Assembly (NCBI GenBank): GCA_024803745.1
Contig: JANJXV010000013.1
Location: 57,127,602 to 57,191,601 of the forward strand
DNA: 64,000 nt
Direction: 5' to 3'
DNA from: Megascapheus bottae
Lineage: Eukaryota > Chordata > Mammalia > Rodentia > Geomyidae
Positions within the stretch are counted from its first letter, which is position 1; each line of letters starts with the position of its first letter. A program made the translations under genes and the position numbers. The notes under the pieces are model-generated. The model was not told the DNA's origin, made no database searches, and saw only the letters and a program-made list of their open reading frames with translations. Positions 54,321 to 64,000 of the stretch are shown here, piece by piece.

Positions 54321-57130
54321 CAGCTTCGTCCACCACCACCAGTACTTTCTGCAGGCCCGGGCTTCTGGTCCCAGAGGGAACCCAGCCCAAATTCCTGCTC
54401 CTCGGTTGATCTCAGTGCCCAAACACAGATGTCAAAGGCGGGCGTCCTTGTGTGCGTGGCAGTCGAGACAGGGAGATGTCTGAAGAAGACACCCCTGAAG
54501 CCTCCTGAGCGTTTCAGGTGCCTTACGACACCCCTTTTCAGGATCAACCTGGGCCTGGCAGTCAGAAAGTGCAGGCGCCCTGGCCTAGCACTGCGGTGGG
54601 ACGGCTGCTTATTTGCAGGAGAAAGAAGCTGGAGTGCAGGCATCCCACAGGAGGGGCTATGAGCCCTTCCTCTGATGAAGACCCTGTGGGACCCTCTATC
54701 AACGCAGCAGTCAGCCCTTTGAAGGGCTGGATGCTTCCCCCCTAGGTTCTCCCTGCCCGCCTCCCCAGTTCTGCGCTGTGGCCACACCCTACAGACCTGA
54801 CAAGACAAGAAGCACTGCAGGGGAAGGCTGGGGACAGGAGACCCCTGTGGAAAACTGGGGAGGGTAAAATTTCAAACCTCCTTCCTGCCCCAGAGAGGCA
54901 GGTGGAGGCCTGGAACATGGAGCAGCCCCAAGACATCCAGCAACTCATCCTCCTGGAGGCACGATGGCACCATGTGGCCAGCTGTGGCCTCTCTGCCGTG
55001 GGCCCGGGCTGGTGGCTGCAGCACCAAGTCCAGACCCTACCCTAGCTGTCCCAAGCCCCACTCCCTGCTTTGTGAACAGACATTCGAAGCTGAGCACTGA
55101 TGCCAGCCTAGCTGCAGTGCTGAACCCCACGCCTGGGCTTTTGCTCCCCACAAAGATTCCCCTTGTCCATCGCGGAATTTTCCATGCTTTGTAGACCCTT
55201 GTCAACTGTCCAGAGGGATGGCAAGCCCCTGAGAGCCACCACCACAGCCCCGAGACCACACGCTGCCTGAGGGATCTCAGCAGCATCCTGGCTGTAGCCT
55301 GGGGAGGAGCCTGTTGGCACAAAGATGGCTGAGCTGGGCTTTGGCTTTGCCATGCTGCCCAGATCCACCTCCATTCCTACGGCAGGCAGAGATGCTGCTG
55401 TTGGCTTGGGGAAGTCACCTGGCTCCTGACGCCCACCCCCGAGCAAGAAGCAATGAGTGACAAGAGGTTGTGGCCAGGAAATAGTCCTGGGGCTTGGCAG
55501 AGGTCCACCCCAGGTGACAGGGCAGCCCTGAGTCTGCTTTGGGCATTTTTAAGCCAGAGCCCAGGGAACCTGGCTCCAGGAGCCATGTTCCCAGCTGCCT
55601 CGTGCCCCCCATGCCTCGGACCAAAGCCATTCCACCACCTTGGCTCACACTGTACTGTCAAGGGACACCAGACGCTGCTTGTTGAATTTTGAGTCCTTCG
55701 CCTTTGTAGCCCTGGGAATCAAGGGCCAGAGTATCAGTGAGTCCAGACATTTCCAGAGTGTCTCTTGTGCGGGTGTGCGGGCCCTCAGCTTGTCCCTGCC
55801 ACCCGGCGCCACCTCCAGCCTCACCCACCTCTCTCTGGTGGCCTGAGACTGCTTGAGAAGAGAAGAGGGGCCCGGAGGCCCAGTGCTGGCTCAGCCAGCC
55901 TTCTGGGTAGAGGAAGGCAGTGGACACAGAGATGTCAGGTGGGGTGCTGGGAGCCTTTTATTGTTCTTTGTACCACCCAGCAGAGCCCTGGGTGCCATTT
56001 TTGTTTGTACCAGTCCCCCCCACCCCCCGCCCCATCAAATCTATAGCTCTGTTTAATTCTAAGCCATTCTAACTAGTTGGCAGCTGGGGAGAGATTGCAT
56101 CTATCTTCCAAGATGTGGTCTCAGAACAGTGTGCGGGGTGAAGACACCCAAGGCAGAGGTGGGTACCTGGGGCTCGCCTGGTCACAGAGGAACTCCCCAG
56201 GGAGGGGCCGGGGAGGGCACTGAGTGGAAAGACCAGTCCATGGCACCTCTGCCACCAGTCCATGTGCCTGTGCTGGATGAGGGGCAGTCCCCCCACCCTC
56301 CCAGTACGAGGTTGGGATGGTAATGGAATCAGGGGAGACTTGAAACTGCCAGAGGGCTGGAAGCTCTGAGCTCATGAGCAGAAAGGGGAGCAGGACAGGC
56401 CTGGGCAGACCTCTGTGCTCCTTCCTGTGCCCTTTTTGGGGTCTCGGTGCGCCTGGTTGGCGCCTGCTGCAGAGGGTGTCCACATTCCCTTCCTCTTTGG
56501 GAGCCTGGAAATAGGCCCTGTCCCGCGGCCCGCATGCGTGGCTGCGCAGGTGGCGTGCTGACTGCTGGTTGGTCGTCCTTCGGCGGGCATAGGTGGCCCT
56601 GCCGTGCTTAGGCCCATACAAGGCCAACAGCCCCTGGAGTCTGTGCCCGGTGCTGGCGGGAGGGGTGCTGGCAGGGTCGGCACCGGGAGGCCTGCGGGAG
56701 AGCCAGGCTTGACAGCAGCTGAGGCCCGTGGATGGGCTGGGACAGCTGGGCAGGGGAGGACCACGGGATGTCCCCTGGTGAAGCTGGACTTGGAGCAGCG
56801 TCCTGCACTCAGCCCCTCTGTGGTGGCCAGCCAGCTCCAGTGTGGGGTGGCTTCCTTGGTGGAGTGGGTCGTGCTCTCCAGCCACGAGTGTGCTGTGAAC
56901 TGGCCTGCAGTTACAGCCCTGGACCCCCAAGGGCCAGGACCCAGGGGCCGGGGAGGGGACAGGCTGGCATGTGGCGGGGCAGGCACAAGGAGAGCGAGGG
57001 CGGGCAGAGCAGGGAAACTCGAGCGGCCCAGCTGCCCTGTCCTTCTTGCTTTGTTGATGGCTAAGCAGCTCTCGCTCTTTTTTTGGGGTCTCACAGCATC
57101 CAGCTGTCGTCAGTACCTTAGGGAAGAACA
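54321..57130. other. Unique DNA, no convincing gene
   Basis: A minus-strand frame of 336 codons (56121-57131) is the longest outside repeats in this part, with a minus-strand AATAAA at 55957-55962 beyond its stop. It has no recognisable domain, and a second minus frame overlaps it for over 200 codons, so coding status is doubtful. An uncharacterised lncRNA or chance are the alternatives. Confidence 0.35.
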
Positions 57131-57895
57131 CGGAGCTGTGAGCTGGAAATAGCCGTGGCCTGGAGAGGCCCTTGAGGCCCTGCTATCCGTCCCTGTGTGC
57201 GCGATGCCCCCCTCCCCTCCCGCCCTGCCTGCCTCTGTTCCTCTCCTCTGCCTGGATCAGCCGGTGGTCTCTGGCTGGGGGGGGGCAAGGTGGGCAGGCT
57301 GGAGGGGGCAGCCCCAGTGGACAGGGTGGGCGTCCTGGCCAGGGCAGGGCCCACTGCCATGTTTTGCACACTCTCACTTGCTGAAGTTTCTCTCTTTCAA
57401 CCCCATCCCGCTTCCCGTGTTTGCTTTCCTTGGTCCAGGATGAGCGGCCTGCACGACTTGGCTTCTCCCAAGGAGCTTCCTGGAACACTTGGCGGGGTTT
57501 GCCCAGCTCCTGGGCGCGCGCGCCAGGCTCCCCCTCCCCGGGCCCCCTCCTCTTGTGAGGCACCCGCGGGCCAGGGCTGAGGTCTCTGGATTGAGGAGAC
57601 GGAAAGGCTCCCCGGTCAGGAAGTTCAGGAAGAGACAGACTCCCTGCCCAGGGCCAGAGCGCCATGGCAAGGGGCCTTCACTACCCCACTTGCAGGTCTA
57701 TGTAGCTCTGGGCTCCCCCCAACCAGACCCTGTGGTGCTAGGGCCAGCCTGCGGGGCCCGGGACACGGACTTGTCCTGTGTCCCCTGTGACACGTGGGGC
57801 CTGTCCTTCTGTAGGCTCTTGGGCCCCTGCCAGGCCATCCTAGAGCTCAAGCCCATGCCCACCACAGCCCAGTCCCTGTGCCCGTCTGGCCTCCA
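57131..57895. other. Unique GC-rich DNA
   Basis: A short GGGCGCGCGCGCC run lies near 57509. Nothing else. Confidence 0.45.
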
Positions 57896-58135
57896 GAGCC
57901 AGCTCACACTGCACGTTTACTCAAGTGGAAGAGCAGAAAAGCCAAGCAGGAGTACAAAGCCTTTAGTTCAAGCCCCAGTACTGGCAGGAAACCCAAAGGA
58001 GGGGAAGGAAGAAGAGGAAACAAAGAAGAGGAAGAGGAGGAGGAGGAAAAAGAGGAGGAGGAAGAAGGAAAGGGGAGGAGGAGAAGAAAAGCAGGAGGAG
58101 GAAGCGGGAAGGAGGAGGAAGAGGAGGACTTTCTG
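57896..58135 (+). mobile_element. tRNA-like SINE tail with GA expansion
   Basis: CTCAAGTGGAAGAGCAG and TAGTTCAAGCCCCAGTAC are a 5' truncated ID-like tail. From about 57995 it runs into about 135 bases of nearly pure G/A (GAGGAGGAGG and GAAGAGG). Confidence 0.83.
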
Positions 58136-58594
58136 GGTAGGGCAAGTGGGAAGCAGGAGTGAGCTGGGTTGGAGCCGGGGCACACGGCAGGTGTCCGAGC
58201 TGGGTTAGCACGACATACGGAGTCGGAACCCACAGGCCAGGCATGTGTCTACGGCCCACGAGCGTCCAGTCCTTCACAAGGACCGGGAAGGTGGGCTCAG
58301 GAAGCCTGCATCAGGCACCTTCGAGGGCTCCAGAGTTCTCCAGCTCGGGGCCTGCGCAGGCTTCTGTCCAGCAACCCCCAGCCCACCTCTCTGCTGGTCC
58401 CCACAGGAGCCTGCGTGTGAACGCAGCCTCGGGGCCTCCCTGCTCCTTGGGAGCAGTTTTGGGGTGCAGCTCACAGCTCCAGGGTGCCTTGTAAGGAAAG
58501 CAGCAGGCCCTCAGGAGGTGTCAGGCCTGTCTGCTTGGCAGTCTGGGCCAGCCTGCCCCTGGGAGGGGTCCCCGTCTGGAAGGCACATGCGGAA
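58136..58594. other. Unique DNA
   Basis: Nothing recognised. Confidence 0.4.
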
Positions 58595-58770
58595 AGATGG
58601 AGCCTGGAATTTTTTCCTTTGAAAAAAGAAAACTTGTTTTAAAAGAGGAAAGATTGATGTTCTTCTTGCTTTCCCACACTTGGTTTGCAGCCAACGAGGT
58701 GGTTTGAGAAGAAATTCTCCTGTCCTCTATTAAATGTAACCGAACACGGTCTCTCTCCATGGGCAAATCA
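58595..58770. promoter_or_regulatory. Candidate conserved non-coding block
   Basis: An AT-rich island (TTTTTTCCTTTGAAAAAAG, ACTTGTTTTAAAAGAGG, TCTATTAAATGTAACC) sits in GC-rich DNA without repeat identity. CTTTGAA is a TCF/LEF-like core. Function inferred. Confidence 0.28.
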
Positions 58771-59157
58771 CACGGAGGCCCAGAATCCTCTCCCCCCGTG
58801 GCAGGCAGGCGAGACAGACGCACTCCCCAGCCCCTGGCCAGACAGCTGGGCAGGGGCTGGGGGCGGGTGGGCAGGCGGCCAAATGTTAAGAGGTGTCCAA
58901 GACAAAGGTAGAGGTGGCAGCCTGAAGCCATGGGCCATCCACTGCCGGCCAGCCCCACTAAGGGTCTGAAAGGCTCCCGGAGAGGGGTGGTGAGTCCCAG
59001 GGTGGGCCAGGCTCAGGCTTAGGCCTCATCTGCTCCTCTGAGGGGAGGCTCAGCACCCACACTGCTTACTGTATTCCCCGGGACAGAAGTGGGGGTGTTG
59101 GGGAACCGCGCAGAGCCCCCATGTCCAGGGCCAGGCCAGGGCACTTTCCTATGGTCA
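58771..59157. other. Unique DNA
   Basis: Nothing recognised. Confidence 0.4.
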
Positions 59158-59365
59158 AGAATGCAGCTAGGTGCTGGTCTACACATGGCTGTCAACTCTG
59201 GACACTGAGACTTGGAATATCGGTGTTCAAAGCCAGCCCAGGCAGAAAAGTCCGCGAGACTCACTCCATCTCTGAAATGATCAGCAAAAAGCAGGGCTGG
59301 AGGTATGGCTTACGTGGTACCAGAGTAAAGCAAAGAAGGGCAAGCCCTGAGTTCAAATCCTGAGT
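59158..59365 (+). mobile_element. Diverged composite SINE
   Basis: GGTGTTCAAAGCCAGCCCAG in the head; TATGGCTTACGTGGTACCAG and GAGTTCAAATCCTGAG in the tail. The head start is decayed. Confidence 0.82.
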
Positions 59366-61109
59366 GGACTACCACTGAAGTACCTTGTGTTTAACGCCAC
59401 CTCTCATCACCAAACCAGATTAAAACGCAAGTAGCCTGTGACAGGGCAAGGGTCTACTGTTGAGCTCCTGCTGGACTGTGATGCTGGGTGCACCCTTGAG
59501 TGACTGGAGCTGGTTCAGGGTGTGTGGCAGGTCCCAAGAGGCCACTGTCTGTGGTGCCTTGCCGAGAGCCAGCTCTCCTGGGACAAGTGCCCCAGCCCCT
59601 CGCTGGCATCCTCCATTTAGAGAATGCACTGCACCAGCCACAGCCACAGGCCGTCCTGCTCTCCCTGGGGTCCTGGGGTGCCCTGCACTTCCCAGGGTCC
59701 ACCACTCAGAGGGTCCTGAAGCCAGGGCCAGCCCCCAGCCCTGGCCTCACAGGCCCAACACAGGGCCCCTACGACCTGCAGGCCACAGCGCCCACATCTC
59801 TGCCTGGCACCAGACCTTGCCGTTCTCTCTCAGCAAGTAGACGGGGGCGGGGGGGGTGAAGAGTCTCTATGGGGGAATCCTGAGGACAGAGCCAAGGTGT
59901 GCATGCCCCCCACCCGCCCCGTGGGCCACTCGGCCTGGAGGGCAGGCTTGTAAGAGCCCTGTGGGGTGCAGAGAGCCTGCCTACTGTCGCCTTTCAAACC
60001 CCATGGCAGCCATGTCTGAGATCTGGGCTGGCCTCCCCTGTGGACTTGCTCATCCAGATCCTTTTCTGGCCCAGTAGGTGCCTGGGCCAAGAGAAGGGGC
60101 CCTGGGGAGCGCCTGCCGGCATAAGAGGCTGCAGAGGGAACAGGATGGGCTGACACGAAAAAAGAGCTCTGTGTGGGGAGAGGAGCAACGAGGGGGCTGG
60201 AGTCCGAGGCCTGGTCTCCCCCGGGGGGGGGGGAGGCCGAACCACCCGTGGGGATTGCCGCCATCTTCTGCTTGTGGAAATCTTCACAGCACCATCGACT
60301 GCAAGAAGACCAGTGGAGACATTTCCCCTCACCAGCTCCCCAGTCAGCCCCCATCCCCACCGGGTCCCCACCACACCTAGGGGTGGGGTGACCGTCGTAG
60401 CCCGTTCTGTGGGAGACGACACTCCGGAAAAAAGGCGCTGGGATCTTCCTCCTGAGAACTTGATTAGGAGGAGACCGTTCCCCTGCGTCCACACAGGACC
60501 GGAACCCGACACACTGGAGGCTTGCGTCTGCGCCCCAGGCAAAGTCCCTGCCTGTCTCCTCTACCTGTCCCTCCCCTGCAGGCCGGAGGCTGCTGGCTCT
60601 CTGGGTGAGGTTAGCCCAGGCACATTCCAGTGGCCATTCTCCCAGCAGAAGAATCTTAACAGGAAATTCACCTTGGACGGGGTGGGTGGCCTTCCTGCAC
60701 GTTGAGGAGAAGGGAAAATAGGAGTTGACCCCGAGCCTTCCCGAGAGCTTTGTGGAGGAGCTGGTCACCCAGCCTGGGCTCCTGCCTCCCACTCGCCCGC
60801 TGCCCCAGAGCCTGACACCCACCCCGCCAGGGGCTGGCCCACCTTGGGGGCACAGGGCCAGGGGCTTCTCTAGCTCTGCAGGCCAGGGAGAGTTGGATGG
60901 AGAAAGGGATCCCATCTCACTTACCCTCAAGCCCTGTCTGCCGAGCGCTGAGGACCTGGGAGGAGGCGGGAAGGAGGGGTCTTGAACAAAAGGCAGTCCT
61001 GGTGTCCTCTGTCCCGTCCCTACTCGCCCAGGATGCCCCCGTGAGGCACACTCAGCCGGCCCCTTCTCCTCTGGGTGGGCTGCAGGCTGCAGACCCTCCC
61101 CTCGCTGTG
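59366..61109. other. Unique DNA, no convincing gene
   Basis: A minus-strand frame of 438 codons (59830-61146) is the longest non-repeat frame in the window. No known domain is visible and overlapping frames are also open. A G-run of 11 at 60223-60233 lies within it. Confidence 0.4.
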
Positions 61110-61210
61110 CGGCACCACTGAAAATGTCATTATTACCAGGAGCCATTTACAGGGTGCACTTTGTACATGTCCAGGGTTTACAATCCCTTTTATTAGTCAT
61201 AAAAAGGCCT
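61110..61210. promoter_or_regulatory. Candidate conserved non-coding block
   Basis: GAAAATGTCATTATTACCAG, GCCATTTACAGGG, and CTTTTATTAGTCATAAAAAG form a compact AT-rich island of 100 bp. TTTATTAGTCATAAA is close to a palindrome with a TTTAT core resembling a CDX/posterior-HOX site and a TTAGTCA AP-1-like core. Confidence 0.33.
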
Positions 61211-62940
61211 GGGAGGAGAAACCGCAAGGCGCTGGAGCTGGAGACCAGCTGCTGCCCTGGCTTGAGAGAGAGGCCCTGGGCCTCGTACCTTCACAACCTG
61301 CTCCGGGGACCCCGGCTGGGAGGGCGCAGGGCTGAGAGGCGCCTCTAGGTCCTGCCGATTCTTCTTCCCAAGTGGGAGGCCAGCGGGGATGTGGAGCCTG
61401 TGGAATGAGGTCTGTGGGGTGAGGTCTGGGAAGTTCACACTGGACCCCCCGAGAGGCTCCCCGCTTCTGAGCCCCCTTCCCTGCCCACTGACTGTGAGCA
61501 TGGGGGAAGGTCCATGCCCACTGGCCTGGCCATGTTAGAGTCCTGTGCCTATGTTTCTGCTCTGTGCACGTCCGAAGACAGCTCGTCCTTTTGGGGCTTC
61601 CCCTGTCCTTGTCCTGCACCCCCAGACCAGCACAGGGGTTGGAATGTGCCTACCAAAGCCCACCTCTCCAACTCTGTTGCCAGCTCCATCTTCTTCAAAC
61701 CTCCCTGCCCACGGAAGAAGGGCCTGGATGGGGAGAAGGCCCAGGCCCAGGGCCCTGCACGTGCTCTGCCTGGCCTTCCCAGGTTCAGCCAGGCCTGGGC
61801 TCAAAGGTATGGTAGCCGTGCAAGCCTCTGTGTAGGCTTCCCCTCAGGGTTGGACTGCCCCTTCCTCTGACCAGAGCCTCCTGGGATGGGGCTGCCCCGC
61901 AGAGCCACCTGGGGCAGGGGCAGGGGCTTCTCCCAGGGAAGCCTGCGCTGATGGCGGGGTGGGGGGGTGGGGGGCAGGTGGGTCTGAATCCCAAGGGTCT
62001 GTCCAGAGGCACCTGGCAGGCTGCTGAGAGTCTAGAAGCCGAGGCACTGCCTCTCCCTCCTCGTGGAAAGCTGGCCCTGACCAGTGAAGCTGCACGAGGA
62101 ATAAATCACTGGAGGGGCTCAGGGCTACAGCAGCTGGAACAATAATACCCTTGACAACGACCCTCAGAAACCTGGCAGGGGCTGGGCCTGCCACACGGGC
62201 CTTCTGGGCCCCCAGCCCCTGCCCCCCACGGGGCCGCCGGCTCTGGTGCCTGGCCTGCAGCCTGCAGTCCTGTGGTGGACTGGATGTGTTCAGGAGGATC
62301 GGGCAGGCAGGGTCCACAGGCGCCCTGCCCAGGCCAGCCCAGGCAGCAGCCTGCCATGCGAGCCCGTGCTCCCCACCCAGGGACCCAAGCCTTGGCTAGC
62401 GCCTGTGAGGGGAGCCTGGCGGCCCACGTCTGTGTCAGAAGACAGAAGGTGGCCCAAGGGCCACTGGCCACAAGTGCCACAGACCACTGGAGGCCCGGAG
62501 CAAGCTCTGCTTACAGAGCGGGCAGAGCAGAGCAGAGCATGGCCCCTCCAGCAAGGCAGAGCTGGACCGGCAAGGTCTTGGGGGAAGCTCTGGGGCTTGG
62601 CAGCCCCTGGGAGAAAGTCCGGCCTGGCTGGGGGCTTCCAGGGGTGATTCTAGAGAGCCCAACCCCACCAGCCTAGTCCGCACTCCAGCCAGCGGATTCA
62701 GGAAAAGCTGGGGCAGAGGAAGACTTCAAAGACTCCAGAGTTCAAAGATGCCAGGGGGCAAAGGTCACAGGCTCCAGTTGCCCCTTGTTTGACCTCAGCT
62801 CCTACAAGGGAGAAGGGAGAGGAAGAGCCCGACCCCTCCATGGGGCCCCTCCACTGGCCTTGGTGGGTAGGAGTGGAAGAGGGTCTCCCCCCACCTCTCC
62901 CCACCTCTGGGCCTCCACAGCTTCTCACCCCCCTCTCTCT
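61211..62940. other. Unique GC-rich DNA
   Basis: Holds a predicted G4 at 61956-61982 (runs of four, seven, six and three G). No gene seen. Confidence 0.45.
61956..61982 (+). other. Predicted G-quadruplex motif
   Basis: GGGGTGGGGGGGTGGGGGG with a further GGG after CAGGT gives several ways to form a four-tract quadruplex with one-base loops. Confidence 0.7.
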
Positions 62941-62963
62941 TTTATTATTATTATTTTTTTTTT
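62941..62963 (+). repeat. (TTA)n/poly(T) microsatellite
   Basis: TTTATTATTATTATT then T10. Confidence 0.93.
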
Positions 62964-63340
62964 GCAAAAGCAACAGAAAGCAAACACTCTCTCTGCCTAC
63001 TCCAAGCCCCCACCTCCCACCACCACCCCTATAATAAACCACAGCCAGCCGCACAGCAGGGGCGCTGGGGGTGCTTGCAGCCCCCGAGAACTATGTGAAA
63101 ATAAATTCCTTGTTTATGACAGGAGGGGAGCTGGAGAGACTTTCCTCGTTTTGCATCCCAACTTTAACCCCATTGCCCCATCGTCCATGGTGGGCCTAGA
63201 GCTGAAACAGGTCAGGAGGGAAGAAGAGGAGGAGGAAGAGGAGGAGGAAGGGGGGGGCTGCTGCCAGGGATGAAATTCAAGCTGGCTGTGGGCCCAACCA
63301 CCAACTTAAAACAATAAAACCAGAGGAAGTCACCTAGGAA
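62964..63340. promoter_or_regulatory. AT-richer block with GAG tract
   Basis: GTGAAAATAAATTCCTTG, TTTATGACAGG and TTTTGCATCCCAAC precede a G/A run at 63215-63262. Possibly conserved, but weak evidence. Confidence 0.2.
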
Positions 63341-64000
63341 GGAGACGCAGGGGGAGGGGGTGGGGTGGCTGGGCAGCCCCCGTTCTGCTCATGGCTTTGA
63401 GTGCTCCACAGGAATGGCACAGAGCAGCCGGCCCAGGACCTGGCCTGCGTGGGGCTTGGAGAGGAGCAGAGGCCAGGCTGGCCTTGGCCAGGTGGGTCTG
63501 GGCTGCTCAGGGATCCCCTGGGGACTTCCTTTGGCGTGGCAGTGTCCTTGAAGCTTGTTGGGCTGGCCCTTTCATTGTGGGGAATCCTACGCCCCAGTCA
63601 GAGCTGCTCTAGCACCCCGAAGAGGAGCCCAGCACAGGCCCTGCAGCCTGCCCTGCCCTGCCTGCCCTGCCCATGCGAGCAGCCTCTTGTGGACATGGGG
63701 AGGGGCTGGAGAGGTGCTGGGCCCCGAAGCCAGGCCTGTGTCCCTGCGTTGTGCCCAGGACCTGAACAAAGCAAGTACATACCCCTGGGTGGCCATAAGG
63801 ATAAAGAGGCCCAAAGGGCGGTGAGGCCTGTCCAGGCCTTGGGTCACTTCTGGCTTCGAGATGGTGAAGGAGGGAGTCACAGACAGACGCGGGTGATGCT
63901 CTGGAGGCCCGGGGTCCCTAGGGCCTCCCGCACCCAAGAGCAGGAGGCCAGAGGCCGGGCCTGGGTTCTGGTTCAGGGCTCTGGGGGCTTCTCTGGAGGC
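63341..64000. other. Unique GC-rich DNA to window edge
   Basis: No feature recognised. Confidence 0.45.

Overview
The window is nuclear genomic DNA from a mammal, almost certainly a rodent. It is mostly GC-rich unique sequence without long real reading frames. It is dotted with Pol III-derived SINEs of two related designs: a 7SL/B1-like head joined to a tRNA-like (ID-like) tail, and a tandem double tRNA-like unit whose two halves each carry A-box- and B-box-like motifs. It also holds old LINE-1 pieces and very large simple and minisatellite arrays. The SINE designs fit a geomyoid rodent (pocket mouse, kangaroo rat or pocket gopher). That placement is inference from SINE structure, not proof. 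I find no protein-coding gene I can support. The very long open frames (up to about 2000 codons) are by-products of stop-codon-poor tandem repeats.

Layout. 1-6000: GC-rich unique DNA with a possible 3'-terminal exon and poly(A) signal near 655, a (TG)n tract, one SINE and an AT-richer candidate regulatory block near 4260-4410. 6008-11567: a 5.6-kb array of a 23-bp TCCA-derived unit, followed by a pyrimidine tract and a shorter TGGA array in the opposite sense. 12.3-16.6 kb: unique DNA with SINEs, a strong G-quadruplex motif and a paired homeodomain-like site. 16.97-18.33 kb and 20.83-21.54 kb: two more TCCA tetranucleotide arrays, with a small CpG-rich block between them. 21.5-29.2 kb: unique DNA with a (TG)n tract, a Z-DNA-prone purine/pyrimidine block and AT-rich islands with transcription-factor-like motifs. 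29.6-38.2 kb: a LINE-1 graveyard, all pieces in + orientation and repeatedly split by SINEs. 38.2-46.2 kb: an 8-kb domain whose + strand is nearly all G/A/T and strongly purine-biased. It contains a 3-kb 12-bp minisatellite and several smaller minisatellites. 46.2-64 kb: GC-rich unique DNA with a nested SINE-in-SINE insertion, a 60-bp exact-length tandem duplication and several candidate conserved non-coding blocks.

Overall this looks like an intergenic or large-intron region of a GC-rich, possibly subtelomeric, isochore. Its most striking content is structural: several arrays derived from TCCA or GGGATGTGG show higher-order duplication, frame-neutral unit lengths, recurrent E-boxes and extreme strand asymmetry. 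Homology searches, species assignment and conservation scores could not be run; all functional statements about non-coding blocks are hypotheses.
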